A DNA stretch of 64,000 nt from JL08 sp963765555 (GTDB lineage Bacteria; Pseudomonadota; Alphaproteobacteria; Rhodobacterales; Rhodobacteraceae): positions 372,001 to 436,000 of the forward strand of contig CAVXWX010000003.1 in NCBI GenBank assembly GCA_963765555.1. Reading direction: 5' to 3'. This document shows, in pieces, positions 1 to 8,653 of this stretch. Under the pieces are notes generated by a model, which was not told the DNA's origin, made no database searches, and worked only from the letters and a program-made list of their open reading frames with translations. The number at the start of each line of letters is the position of its first letter. Position 1 is the first letter of the stretch. The translations under genes and the position numbers were made by a program.

Positions 1-248
1 AAGCGGGGATTGACCTGATCTGGTTCGGTATATTCATCGTTGTCGTCGTGGAAATGGCGCAGATCACGCCGCCCATCGGGTTCAACCTGTTCGTGCTGCA
101 AGGCATGACTGAACACGAGATGAGCTTTATCGCCAAGGCGGCGATCCCGATGTTCCTGATCATGGTGCTGATGGTGTTCGTGCTGATCGCCTTTCCCGAG
201 ATTGCGACATGGCTGCCCGACAATCTGCGCGCTGGTCCGAACGGATAG
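1..248 (+). CDS. dctM: TRAP transporter large permease, C-terminal end (partial)
   Basis: This is the last ~81 residues of a DctM-type membrane subunit; the gene begins before the window. The reading frame is open from base 3 and ends with TAG at 246-248. The visible part has the ITPPIGFNLFVLQG segment that is conserved at the end of TRAP large permeases and two hydrophobic helices. TRAP transporters use an ion gradient and a periplasmic binding protein to import organic acids. The genes just downstream (BASS transporter, pxpBCA) suggest a substrate related to 5-oxoproline or another amide, but that is inference from neighbourhood only. Confidence 0.85.
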   Translation, partial: AGIDLIWFGIFIVVVVEMAQITPPIGFNLFVLQGMTEHEMSFIAKAAIPMFLIMVLMVFVLIAFPEIATWLPDNLRAGPNG

Positions 249-260
249 CGCGCGAACGGA

Positions 261-1186
261 ATGGCCATGATTGCAGGGTTGGGTCATATCGCCCGCCATG
301 GCCGGATCGGCCTTGTGCTGGGGTTGCTGGCGGGCGTGCTGTTGCCGGATGTGGCGCTGATGCTGCGCCCGTGGCTGCCCGAAATGATCGGTCTGTTGCT
401 GTTTCTGACAGCGTTGCGGATCGGGGCAACACAGGCTGTCGGGTCGATTGGCGCGCTGGGGCAAAGCGCGAAAATCGTCTGGTCTATCAGGTGGTCCTGC
501 CGGTGCTGGCCTTTGGTGCGTTCTGGCTGTTCGGTCTGGCGGCCACGCCGGTGGCGCTGATTGTGGTGCTGGCCCTGTCTGCCCCGCCGATCACCGGCAG
601 CCCGAATTTCACCCTGTTGCTGGGCCATGATCCGGCCCCGGCCTTGCGTCTGCTGGTGTTGGGCACGGCGGCGTTTCCGCTGACCGTTTTACCGGTGTTC
701 TGGCTGTTGCCGGTTCTGGGCAGCGCGGGGGCCGCGTTTGCCGCCTCGGCGTGGCTGATGGCAGTGATCGCGGGATCGGTCGGCGCGGGCTTTGCCGTGC
801 GGCGGGCGTTTTTCCGTGCCCCGAAACCCGATGTGATCGCGGCGATTGACGGGCTGACCGTCATCATGCTGGCGGTGATCGTGGTCGGGCTGATGTCGGC
901 GCTGGGTCCGGCGATCCGTGGCGCACCGTCTGTGCTTGTGGGATGGCTGGCCTTGGCCTTTGCGTTGAATTTCGGAATGCAGATGCTGGCCCATACCGCG
1001 TTGCCGGAAACATCCGCGCGGGTGCCAGTGGCGATCATCGCGGGCAATCGCAATGTGGCGCTGTTTCTTGTGGCCCTGCCGTCTGATATCACCGACCCGC
1101 TGTTGATCTTTATCGGCTGTTACCAGTTGCCGATGTACCTGACGCCCATACTGCTCAAGAGGTTTTATGTCAGACCCGCGCCATAA
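261..1186 (+). CDS. BASS-family (bile acid:sodium symporter-like) transporter, frameshifted
   Basis: A polytopic membrane protein of about 308 residues, nearly all hydrophobic helices. The GNRNVALFL segment near the C-terminus is the crossover-type motif seen in SBF/BASS and ACR3 transporters. It is read in two frames. The N-terminal part starts at ATG 261 and the rest continues from about 475, where restoring one A in the AAAA run at the AAAATCG site gives a continuous GQSAKNRLVYQ. I take this as a one-base deletion in the assembly. The 3' end overlaps pxpB by 20 bases, so the genes are probably co-transcribed. Substrate unknown; organic anion uptake or export is plausible. Confidence 0.7.
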
Positions 1187-1928
1187 CCCAGATCCCGGAT
1201 ATCCACGGATTGCCAGCCTTGGTGTGACGGCCATGCTGGTGCAGTTCGGCGCGGGGATGAGCGAGGCGGCAAACCGCGCGGCTTTGGCCCTGCGCGCGCG
1301 CCTTGAACGCGACGGGTGGGACGGGGTTGAAGAAACATCAACCGCGCTGGTGTCGGTCTTTGTGCGTTTTGACCCGCTGCATCTGAAACACGAAACACTG
1401 GTGCAAAAGCTGCAAGCGTTGCTGGATGAACAGGATTGGTACGCGGCCCCGCTGCCCACGGGGCGGCGGCATTTTCACATCCCTTGTGTGTTCGGCGGGG
1501 ATACGGGGCCGCAACTGGACGAGGCGGCGCAATTGGCCGGGCTGGACGCAGGTGCGGCCATTGCCGATCTGGCGGCGCAGACTTTGCAGGTTCTGACCAT
1601 CGGTTTTGCCCCGGGCCAGCCCTATATGGGCAGCCTGACGCCCGATTGGGATATTCCGCGCCAGACCGGCCTGACGGCCAAAGTGCCCGAAGGCGCGCTG
1701 GTGGTTGCGATCCGACAGTTGATTATCTTTGCCGCAGATGCCCCGACCGGCTGGCGCCATATCGGGCAAACGGCGTTTCGCTGCTTTCGCCCCGAACAGG
1801 ACCAGCCCTTTGCCCTGCGCCCGGGTGATCAGGTGACATTCGATCCGGTGGACGCCGATACGATGACAGCGATCCGCGCCAAGGATCAAAGCGGCGATGG
1901 CGGCGCCCGCATCATGGAGGTCACATGA
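1167..1928 (+). CDS. pxpB: 5-oxoprolinase subunit PxpB (KipI/allophanate hydrolase subunit 1 family)
   Basis: 253 residues, the normal length for the family. The segment GFAPGQPYMGSL is the characteristic carboxyltransferase C/D-domain signature. Together with PxpA and PxpC it forms the bacterial ATP-dependent 5-oxoprolinase, which opens 5-oxo-L-proline (pyroglutamate) to glutamate in the cytoplasm. Its start overlaps the transporter gene by 20 bases and its stop overlaps pxpC by ATGA, which indicates translational coupling. The family was long annotated as allophanate hydrolase or KipI; the complete pxpBCA trio here makes the oxoprolinase role much the more likely. Confidence 0.9.
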   Translation: MSDPRHNPDPGYPRIASLGVTAMLVQFGAGMSEAANRAALALRARLERDGWDGVEETSTALVSVFVRFDPLHLKHETLVQKLQALLDEQDWYAAPLPTGRRHFHIPCVFGGDTGPQLDEAAQLAGLDAGAAIADLAAQTLQVLTIGFAPGQPYMGSLTPDWDIPRQTGLTAKVPEGALVVAIRQLIIFAADAPTGWRHIGQTAFRCFRPEQDQPFALRPGDQVTFDPVDADTMTAIRAKDQSGDGGARIMEVT

Positions 1929-2962
1929 GCGTGCTGCTGAACGTGATCGAGGCCGGACCGTCCGTTCTCATACAGGATCTGGGCCGCCCCGGTTTTCTGG
2001 TCGAGGGCCTGTCACAGGGCGGCGCGGCGGACCGTCTGGCACTGCATGAAGGGGCGGCCCTTCTGGGGCAACAGGCGATGTCGGCGGCACTGGAACTTGG
2101 CGGGTATGGCGGCGCGTTCAGCGTCAACGCGCCGGTGCGCTTTGCCGTAACAGGTGCGCCGATGCAGCTAAGCGTTGATGGTGCCCCGATCCTGATGAAC
2201 GCCACCTACACGCTGCACCCCGGCCAGACGCTGCGCATCGGGGCGGCAAAATCCGGCGTCTACGGCTATCTGCATCTGGGCGGGGGGCTGGACACGCCAA
2301 CGCTGCTCGGCAGCCGAGCGGCCCATCTGGGCGCGGGCATCGGCAAGGCGGTTGTGGCGGGGGATACGTTGCCATTGGGCGATGATCCGCATCCTGACCG
2401 CACAGGGCACATTCTGGATGTCACAGATCGCTGTTCCGGCGGCACCCTGCGCATGGTCGCCAGTGTCCAGACCCGCGAATTTGCCGATGCCGAACTGGAC
2501 CGGTTCCAGCAGATCACATTTCAGCGCGATGCGCGTGGCAACCGGCAGGGGGTGCGCCTGTCAGCGGATGCCGCCCCGTTCACCGTGTCTGCGGGGTTGA
2601 AGATCGTGTCGGAAATGATCGTGCCGGGCGATATCCAGATCACCGGCGACGGCGCACCCTATATCCTGCTGGCGGAATGTCAGACAACCGGCGGCTATCC
2701 CCGCATCGGCACGGTTATTCCCTGCGATCTGCCGCGCGTGGCACAGGCCAGCCCCGGCACACCGCTGCGTTTCGAACTGGTCGATATGGAAACCGCACTG
2801 GCGCTCCATGCGGCGGATCACAAGGCCATCGCCGGTCTGGCGCGTCAGGTGCGCCCGCTGGTGCGCGATCCCCATGACATTGCCGATCTGCTATCCTATC
2901 AACTGATCAGCGGCGTCACCGCCGGACATGACCCGATTGCAAAGAACGAGGACACAACATGA
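1925..2962 (+). CDS. pxpC: 5-oxoprolinase subunit PxpC (biotin-dependent carboxyltransferase family)
   Basis: 345 residues, typical for PxpC/KipA. The N-terminus has the family pattern IEAGPSVLIQDLGRPGF and the central region has the cyclophilin-like fold signature around GDGAPYILLAECQTTGGYPRIG. It starts in the ATGA overlap with pxpB and ends in another ATGA overlap with pxpA. It works as a complex with PxpB in ATP-dependent 5-oxoproline hydrolysis. No frame disruption is seen. Confidence 0.9.
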   Translation: MSVLLNVIEAGPSVLIQDLGRPGFLVEGLSQGGAADRLALHEGAALLGQQAMSAALELGGYGGAFSVNAPVRFAVTGAPMQLSVDGAPILMNATYTLHPGQTLRIGAAKSGVYGYLHLGGGLDTPTLLGSRAAHLGAGIGKAVVAGDTLPLGDDPHPDRTGHILDVTDRCSGGTLRMVASVQTREFADAELDRFQQITFQRDARGNRQGVRLSADAAPFTVSAGLKIVSEMIVPGDIQITGDGAPYILLAECQTTGGYPRIGTVIPCDLPRVAQASPGTPLRFELVDMETALALHAADHKAIAGLARQVRPLVRDPHDIADLLSYQLISGVTAGHDPIAKNEDTT

Positions 2963-3717
2963 GCCAATCTGTCGATCTGAACGCCGATATGGGCGAAAGC
3001 TTTGGTCCGTGGAAGATGGGCAATGATGCGGCGCTGCTGGATATCGTCAGCTCGGCCAATATTGCCTGCGGCTTTCATGCCGGTGATCCGGATGTGATGG
3101 CGCAGACGATGGCGCTGGCCGTGAAAAACGGCGTGGGCATCGGCGCACATCCCGGTTTTGCCGATTTGCAAGGCTTCGGGCGGCGCAAGCTGCACCTGTC
3201 GCAGTCTGAAGTGGCGCATCTGGTGCAATACCAGATCGGGGCCGCGCAGGCGATGGCGCGCGCCGCAGGCGGGCAGGTGCGGCATTTGAAACTGCACGGT
3301 GCGCTGTCCAACATGGCCTCGGTGGATGCCGATCTGGCGCGTGCCTGTTACAGGGCGGCGCTGGACGTGGCGCCCGACATCATCATCATGGTGCTGGCCG
3401 CCACCGCGATGGAGGATGTGGTACGCGATCTGGGCTGTGCCTATGCGGCCGAAATCTTTGCCGACCGGGCTTATAACGATGATGCAACGCTGGTGGACCG
3501 TGCCCTGCCGGATGCCATGATCCACGACGCGGAGTATGCGGCCAAACGCATTGTCGGCATGGTGCAGGCGGGCGCGATCATCGCGCAATCGGGCAAACAT
3601 ATCCCGACGCGGATCGATACGATCTGCCTGCATGGCGACACCCCCGAAGCGGTGGATATTGCCACGGCGGTGCGGCGCGAACTGAACGCCGCGCAGATTG
3701 ACATCAAGATGTTCTAG
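2959..3717 (+). CDS. pxpA: 5-oxoprolinase subunit PxpA (LamB/YcsF family)
   Basis: 252 residues. The start, SVDLNADMGESFGPW, is the hallmark of LamB/YcsF proteins, followed by SSANIACGFHAGDP and KLHGAL, all strongly conserved. It is the third subunit of the PxpABC 5-oxoprolinase. It begins in an ATGA overlap with pxpC and is followed by a strong intrinsic terminator, so it closes the operon. The unusual order B-C-A is common in alphaproteobacteria. Confidence 0.92.
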   Translation: MSQSVDLNADMGESFGPWKMGNDAALLDIVSSANIACGFHAGDPDVMAQTMALAVKNGVGIGAHPGFADLQGFGRRKLHLSQSEVAHLVQYQIGAAQAMARAAGGQVRHLKLHGALSNMASVDADLARACYRAALDVAPDIIIMVLAATAMEDVVRDLGCAYAAEIFADRAYNDDATLVDRALPDAMIHDAEYAAKRIVGMVQAGAIIAQSGKHIPTRIDTICLHGDTPEAVDIATAVRRELNAAQIDIKMF

Positions 3718-3751
3718 GCGGGCAGGGGCGCACGCTGCCCACGCCAAAGAA

Positions 3752-3777
3752 AAACCCCGCCGTTTCCGGCGGGGTTT
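3752..3777. terminator. Bidirectional intrinsic terminator
   Basis: A perfect 10-bp stem, AAACCCCGCC and its complement GGCGGGGTTT, flanks a 6-base loop. The A/T ends of the stem give a T-tract on both strands. It sits between the convergent pxpA and dctM genes and should serve both. Confidence 0.9.
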
Positions 3778-3782
3778 GATGT

Positions 3783-5225
3783 TTAATCTCCGTAGGCGAC
3801 AGATGGCAGCCATGTCACGAGCTGTGGAAACTCGAACACGATGAACAGGCCCAGCAATTGCAATCCGACAAAGGGAATGATGCCCTTGTAGATGTGGCTA
3901 AGCGATATTTGCGGCGGGCATACCCCTTTGAGGTAGAAGAGCGCAAAGCCCACAGGCGGCGTCAGGAACGAGGTTTGTAGCGTCACCGCCACAAGGATCG
4001 CGAACCAGACCACCGAAGGATCACGCACCTGATCAAAGCCGGGAATGGCCAGTTCAAGGCCCAGAATAATCGGCAGCATCAACGGCATGATGATGATGGT
4101 GATTTCGATCCAGTCCAGCAGGAAACCCAGCAGGAACACGATGAACAGGATGAACACCACCGTCATGTAGGGATCATCAAAGGCCGACAGCACCATGTGC
4201 TGCACAATCTCGTCCCCGCCATAGCGGCGCAGCACGAAGGCAAAGAAGTTGGCGGCCAGAAAGATACCGACGATATAACCGGCAGTGTTCAGGGTCGACC
4301 GGCTGACTTCCTTCAGAACGGTGTAGTTCAGCTTGCGGTTCGTGGCCGCCAGAATGGTCGCGCCCAACGCGCCCAGACCGGACGCTTCCGTCGGGGTGGC
4401 GATGCCTGCAAAGATCGATCCCAGAACCAGCAGGATCAGGAACATCGGTGGCACAACGGCGAGCAGAACCTCTTTGATCACCGGCCAGCCGACAGCTTCG
4501 GTTTGTGCGGGCGGGGGCATCGCGGACGGGCGCACCAGCCCGTAGATGATGATGAAGATGATATAAAGCGCGCCCAGGATCAGGCCGGGAAACAGCGCGC
4601 CCATGAACAGATCGCCCAAGGAAATCGCCAACTGGTCCGACATGATCACCAGCATGATCGACGGCGGGATCAGAATGCCCAAGGTTCCCGCGCTCGCAAT
4701 CGTACCGGTTGCGATCGGCTTGGAATAATTCTGTGCCATCATCGCGGGCAGGGCCATCACGCCCAGCAGGGTGACGGACGCCCCGATCACACCGGTTGAC
4801 GCCGCCAGAATGATCCCGATCAGCAGCACGGTCAGCGACAGGCCGCCGCGCAGGCTGCCAAACAGTTTCTGCATCGAATGCATCATCCGCTGCGCCACGC
4901 CGGACTGGTCCAGCATCAGGCCCATAAAGATGAACATCGGCAGCGCCACAAGAACGGGGTTCTTGACGATATTGCCGAACAGACGCCCCGAAAGGGCCTG
5001 CAGTTTCTGGTATTCGATGCCGGTACGATCAAATTCGATGATGTCGCGGAACGTGCCGCGGAACGGATCAAGAAAGAATTCGGCAATCAGCACAAAGACA
5101 AGGCTGACCCCGACAAGGGACATGGCCACCGGAATGCCGCGAAACAGCATCCAGATAAACGTGCCGAACATCGCCATCACGGCAATTTCGTTCAGGGTCA
5201 GAAACTGCCCGATAAAGCTAAACAT
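3783..5225 (-). CDS. dctM: TRAP transporter large permease DctM
   Basis: 480 residues with about a dozen hydrophobic helices. The family signature is visible as LTPPVGFALFYLKG near the C-terminus. I start at the ATG ending at 5225 (MFSFIGQFL) rather than 13 codons upstream, because a GGTAGGA ribosome-binding site lies just before it. The stop of dctQ is 10 bases upstream, so the two are co-translated. With DctQ and DctP it forms a three-part importer; the size and sequence style fit the mannitol/chloroaromatic (FcbT3-like) branch rather than the C4-dicarboxylate branch. Confidence 0.9.
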   Translation of the reverse strand: MFSFIGQFLTLNEIAVMAMFGTFIWMLFRGIPVAMSLVGVSLVFVLIAEFFLDPFRGTFRDIIEFDRTGIEYQKLQALSGRLFGNIVKNPVLVALPMFIFMGLMLDQSGVAQRMMHSMQKLFGSLRGGLSLTVLLIGIILAASTGVIGASVTLLGVMALPAMMAQNYSKPIATGTIASAGTLGILIPPSIMLVIMSDQLAISLGDLFMGALFPGLILGALYIIFIIIYGLVRPSAMPPPAQTEAVGWPVIKEVLLAVVPPMFLILLVLGSIFAGIATPTEASGLGALGATILAATNRKLNYTVLKEVSRSTLNTAGYIVGIFLAANFFAFVLRRYGGDEIVQHMVLSAFDDPYMTVVFILFIVFLLGFLLDWIEITIIIMPLMLPIILGLELAIPGFDQVRDPSVVWFAILVAVTLQTSFLTPPVGFALFYLKGVCPPQISLSHIYKGIIPFVGLQLLGLFIVFEFPQLVTWLPSVAYGD

Positions 5226-5235
5226 ATGCGTGGTC

Positions 5236-6039
5236 CTACCCTTGGCTGCGCGCAGAGCGGTCAAAGGCCCGCACAGCAGCGATCACGGCAATGGTCAGGA
5301 CCAGCGTGATCATGATGGTGTATTTGATGTCGTAGGCGCCAATTTCCATTTCATCGAAAATTGCGTGCCGCCCGACGTCGCGGGTGGTCATATCGGCAGG
5401 GCTGGTCAGGTAAACGCCCCACCAGAGCACATAATAGACCACCAGATTGATCAGGAACATTGTGGACGGAAAGGCGAACAGAAGTTGCTTCCACAATACA
5501 GGGCGGGTCATCACGGACAGATTGCGCACATAAGCCGCCCATGTCGCGATACCGATAAAGATAAAGCTGACGTTCATGAACACTTTCAGGATCCACAGAT
5601 TGTGCAATCCGTTCGGGCTGTCTGATCCTTCCCACGCCGTCACAGACGAAATCGCATAGCTGAGCGTTACATCCCAGCACAGGATGATGAACGGCAAAAA
5701 CAGCCACGCCAGGGCAAAGATTTCGATCCGCGTTTTCTTTTCGATGGGAAAACGATCGTACAGGATGTCAACGCGCACGTGGCTGTTCGTGGTCACGGCA
5801 TAACCGATGCCGATCAGAACCGCCGCGCCGTAAAGCCACCACTGGAAATCATCCAGCCACGCCTGGTTCATTCCGATATAACGCAACACGACCTGCGAAC
5901 AGATGGCGATCATCAGAAACGGAAACAACCACGCAAACACATTTGATACTGCAACAATAAACCTGTCTCCGCGGTTATGGGTTTCACGCCCCACTTCTCC
6001 CGGGTCCGAGATCGCAATAATCTCGTCTGTTGTTTTCAT
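5236..6039 (-). CDS. dctQ: TRAP transporter small permease DctQ
   Basis: 267 residues with four main hydrophobic helices and the QWWLYGAAVLIGIGYA segment that is typical of DctQ subunits in the FcbT2-like branch. A TTG five codons upstream is possible, but ATG at 6039 is preceded by GGGGGGCAGGA and is preferred. It lies between dctP and dctM in the usual PQM order. The protein is longer than minimal DctQ subunits (about 160-200), which fits the longer branch. Confidence 0.88.
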   Translation of the reverse strand: MKTTDEIIAISDPGEVGRETHNRGDRFIVAVSNVFAWLFPFLMIAICSQVVLRYIGMNQAWLDDFQWWLYGAAVLIGIGYAVTTNSHVRVDILYDRFPIEKKTRIEIFALAWLFLPFIILCWDVTLSYAISSVTAWEGSDSPNGLHNLWILKVFMNVSFIFIGIATWAAYVRNLSVMTRPVLWKQLLFAFPSTMFLINLVVYYVLWWGVYLTSPADMTTRDVGRHAIFDEMEIGAYDIKYTIMITLVLTIAVIAAVRAFDRSARSQG

Positions 6040-6143
6040 GGTCCTGCCCCCCAAAATCGAAAAAACACCGGTTGTTTATCCTGCGGTGTCGGGTGTGCCG
6101 GGGCAAATTCAATCGCCCCGGCATTTGTCAGATGATGCGTCTA

Positions 6144-7193
6144 TCAGTTGCGCGGACGCGGCAGATAGATGGTGTCACCCCATGTTTTATATCCGGCGCG
6201 GAATTCCTGAAGATCGGCCCAGACTTCTGCAAAATAGGCATCTTCGGCAGCCAGTTCAGCAGCCACTTCGTTCCAAGTCGCCTCGAACGTGGCCAGGATT
6301 TCAGCATCCCAGACCTTGATGTTCACACCGTTGTTTTCGGCATTGTCGATCATCGCGGCATAGTTCTTGGCTTCGCCTTCGGCATAGTTGGTGGTGATGT
6401 TGGCAAGGCAGGCCACTTCGATCTGTTTCTGGCTGCGTTCATCCAGACCATCCCAGACGTCCTTGTTCACCAGCAGTTCGAACAGGGTTGCGGGCTGGTG
6501 CCAGCCGGGGAAGTAGTTGTATTTTGCGATATTGTGAAAGCCCAGACGCGCATCGATCAGCGGCATCGAGAATTCCGTTGCATCAATCGCGCCACGTTCA
6601 AGCGCGGGGAAGATATCGCCCGCGGCCAGCAATGATGTGGACACACCAAGGCGCTGCATCACTTCGGCACCAAGGCCGAAAAAGCGCATGTTCAGACCTT
6701 CCAGATCGGAGATCGAATTGATTTCGTTCTTGAACCAGCCGGAGGTTTCCGGCGCGATGATGCCGCAAGGCAGAACATGCACGTTATAGCCGGCTTCGTC
6801 ATACATGCGCTGGAACAGCGCGTGGCCGTCATCATACAGCATCCACGCAAGGAATTCGCCGGCTTCGGGGCCGAACGGAACGGCCGCAAACAGCGACGCG
6901 GCGGTGATCTTGCCCTGCCAGTAGCCGGATGTGGCGTATGAGGCATCAACCGATCCGTTTGATACGGCATCCAGCGCTTCCAGTGTCGGGACCAGCTCGC
7001 CCGGATCGAAATGTTCGAATTCGACGCCTTCGGAAATGCTGTTGATCTTTTCGACGAAATCAACGCCGGCGGTGCCAAGGATCGGCAGGTTTTTCCCGAA
7101 AGAGGACGTCATTTCGATGACCTCTTGTGCCGAAGCGGCGCTTGCGACCGACAGGGCGGCAACGGCTGTCGCGGTGTAAAGATGGTATTTCAT
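6144..7193 (-). CDS. dctP: TRAP transporter substrate-binding protein DctP (TakP-like)
   Basis: 349 residues with a Sec signal peptide ending at ASAASA. The segments VPFGPEAGEFLAWMLYDDG, IIAPETSGWFKNEI, DATEFSMP and YFPGWHQPATLFELL closely follow the alpha-keto-acid-binding protein TakP of Rhodobacter, so a 2-oxo acid or related carboxylate is the best guess; this is family inference. The start at 7193 is supported by a GGGAGGA site; an upstream in-frame extension of 13 codons lacks a signal peptide. It is the first gene of dctPQM, and three palindromes lie upstream. Confidence 0.9.
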   Translation of the reverse strand: MKYHLYTATAVAALSVASAASAQEVIEMTSSFGKNLPILGTAGVDFVEKINSISEGVEFEHFDPGELVPTLEALDAVSNGSVDASYATSGYWQGKITAASLFAAVPFGPEAGEFLAWMLYDDGHALFQRMYDEAGYNVHVLPCGIIAPETSGWFKNEINSISDLEGLNMRFFGLGAEVMQRLGVSTSLLAAGDIFPALERGAIDATEFSMPLIDARLGFHNIAKYNYFPGWHQPATLFELLVNKDVWDGLDERSQKQIEVACLANITTNYAEGEAKNYAAMIDNAENNGVNIKVWDAEILATFEATWNEVAAELAAEDAYFAEVWADLQEFRAGYKTWGDTIYLPRPRN

Positions 7194-7213
7194 GGTGTCC
7201 TCCCAGACGTTTC

Positions 7214-7230
7214 GACTCTCGCAAAGAGTC
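7214..7230. promoter_or_regulatory. Inverted repeat in the dctP leader
   Basis: GACTCT and AGAGTC form a perfect 6-bp inverted repeat with a CGCAA spacer, about 21 bases before the dctP start and next to its ribosome-binding site. It could be an operator half or a small mRNA hairpin that affects dctP translation. Confidence 0.5.
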
Positions 7231-7232
7231 AT

Positions 7233-7251
7233 TGGTAAATTATGTTTACCA
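7233..7251. promoter_or_regulatory. Probable operator upstream of dctP
   Basis: TGGTAAA and TTTACCA form a perfect 7-bp inverted repeat with a 5-base spacer (TTATG), 40 bases upstream of the dctP start. The form and spacing suit a dimeric repressor of the GntR or LacI type. No such regulator gene is next to the operon in this window, so the binding protein is unknown. Confidence 0.6.
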
Positions 7252-7286
7252 GTTTATGCACTATCGGTTGCTCCCGATTTTGTGAA

Positions 7287-7302
7287 TACCCAGTAGTGGG
7301 TA
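7287..7302. promoter_or_regulatory. Third inverted repeat upstream of dctP
   Basis: TACCCA and TGGGTA form a perfect 6-bp inverted repeat around GTAG, about 94 bases upstream of the dctP start. It differs in sequence from the TGGTAAA palindrome, so it may bind another factor, or be incidental. Confidence 0.4.
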
Positions 7303-7924
7303 GAATGCGCAGGCTGATCGGGCGCAGGGGCTATGTCAATGAAAAAGGGCGGGGGGCGCGTCTTGTTTTCGCACGGTTTTCCGCGCGACGCAGCGCGCGC
7401 GTGCGCGGGCGAAAAAAGCACCCGAGATATACCAGAATCGGGAAGGGGCGGCACCACCACGCCAGACATTGAAGGTCCTGTCAGCCTGTCAAACTGGTAA
7501 GCAAGCGCCAATCCGATCGTTGTGGACACGCCGGATGCAGGACCGTTTGCACCCAATGGTCGCCCGTCGTGATGATCATCGCGTTGTCAGGTTTGAGGCC
7601 AAAATGTTCGAAGTTGCGCCCCGCACGAATGTCCGATCTTCAACAGCGGTAGAAAAAGTTCCAACACCGAACTGAGTTTCGCCATTGGTTTGTGGCTCCT
7701 AACTATCCGATGACTCTGGTGAAAGAGTGGTCAGTTACAAAAAACGTCCACATTGCAAGCTCTATGGAAAGTTGACCACAACCCAAGCATGTTATTAGCT
7801 AGCCTGTACGAGGCTTGCTCCGGGTGCATTCTAAATTTTGTTAGGCCATTGAAACGAAAAATCGGAAATCGCAGGATATTCAATTGCAGTGCTTTTGCTT
7901 GGCTAGCTACCAAACAACAAAGAT
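7303..7924. other. Long intergenic stretch without a recognisable gene
   Basis: About 620 bases between the dctP promoter region and the next small gene. Short open frames exist on both strands, but none has a convincing ribosome-binding site, coding pattern or recognisable product. Base composition falls from the high-GC background near 7350 to visibly AT-richer DNA after about 7690, which continues into the gene at 7934. Confidence 0.5.
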
Positions 7925-7933
7925 GAGGTGAAA

Positions 7934-8338
7934 ATGCGGTTTGCTGTCATACTAGCGTGTTCACTCGGTCAACTTTGTCTTCTGACTACGGATGCGGACG
8001 CGGAGCGTGTGACCTTCTTGTGCACAACAAAAGTTGAAGGTGGGGATGGTACGGCATCAAACGTCAAAATGTTCGTTGATACTCAGAAGATGGAGATCAA
8101 GTGGGGCTATGGTTCAAGCGTTCCGATAACTAGAGTTGTTGACAGGTTAATCTTCGCTGAGGACTTCCCCACGGTTGAAGTTCCGGGTCAATTTTTCCGA
8201 ACTGAAACCATAGTACTCGACCAGGCAACCGGTCAGAGTTGGAAATATGGCTTGGGGTATAATTGTGCGGGCGACGACGGAAGTTGTGGTTATCGTCTGT
8301 TTACTGTCGAAGCAAACTGCAAAAAGTGGTCATTCTAG
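7934..8338 (+). CDS. Small secreted protein, unknown function
   Basis: 134 residues (or 136 from the GTG at 7928). I prefer ATG 7934 because GAGG lies five bases before it. The N-terminus is a clear Sec signal peptide (FAVILACSLGQLCLL) with a likely cleavage after DADA. The mature part is about 110 residues with cysteines in FLCTT, GYNCAGDDGSCGY and EANCKK, so two disulfides are possible. I do not recognise the family. The gene and its upstream 240 bases are visibly lower in GC than everything around them, which suggests recent acquisition. It stands alone between dctP and phoX. Confidence 0.6.
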   Translation: MRFAVILACSLGQLCLLTTDADAERVTFLCTTKVEGGDGTASNVKMFVDTQKMEIKWGYGSSVPITRVVDRLIFAEDFPTVEVPGQFFRTETIVLDQATGQSWKYGLGYNCAGDDGSCGYRLFTVEANCKKWSF

Positions 8339-8600
8339 TTAGGGTGCCTAGTAAGACAGACTCTATTTTCAGTTTTAAGCAGTCTTGCAAATTCCAACCG
8401 AAATCGACCGATTTTGACAGCTCATAACCCTCCAATGCATTGCCGCTGCCGGAACTAAAGCCCGCTCTGTCCCGCTCAGCGCCCCTTAAACACACCGACC
8501 GCAATACTCCGTTCCAACTCCGACCTTCGATCTGCTCTGCCGTAGTGCCCGGACATCACCCCCCTGACCGCGGCCTTAAAAGCCCTTAACCCCCGCGAAA

Positions 8601-8625
8601 AAAGGCTCCGGCGCGCCGGAGCCCT
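8601..8625 (-). terminator. Intrinsic terminator of phoX
   Basis: A stem of about 10 bp built from GGCTCCGGCG and CGCCGGAGCC with a long T run on the minus strand, about 30 bases after the phoX stop. The rest of the 8339-8653 gap shows no gene. Confidence 0.85.
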
Positions 8626-8653
8626 TTTCCACACTCATTACCAACACACCCCT

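Noticed and set aside
7242..7675. Short open frames on both strands (76, 100 and 68 codons) between dctP and the low-GC gene
   Set aside because: No good ribosome-binding sites, no recognisable products and they overlap one another. I leave the region as intergenic.
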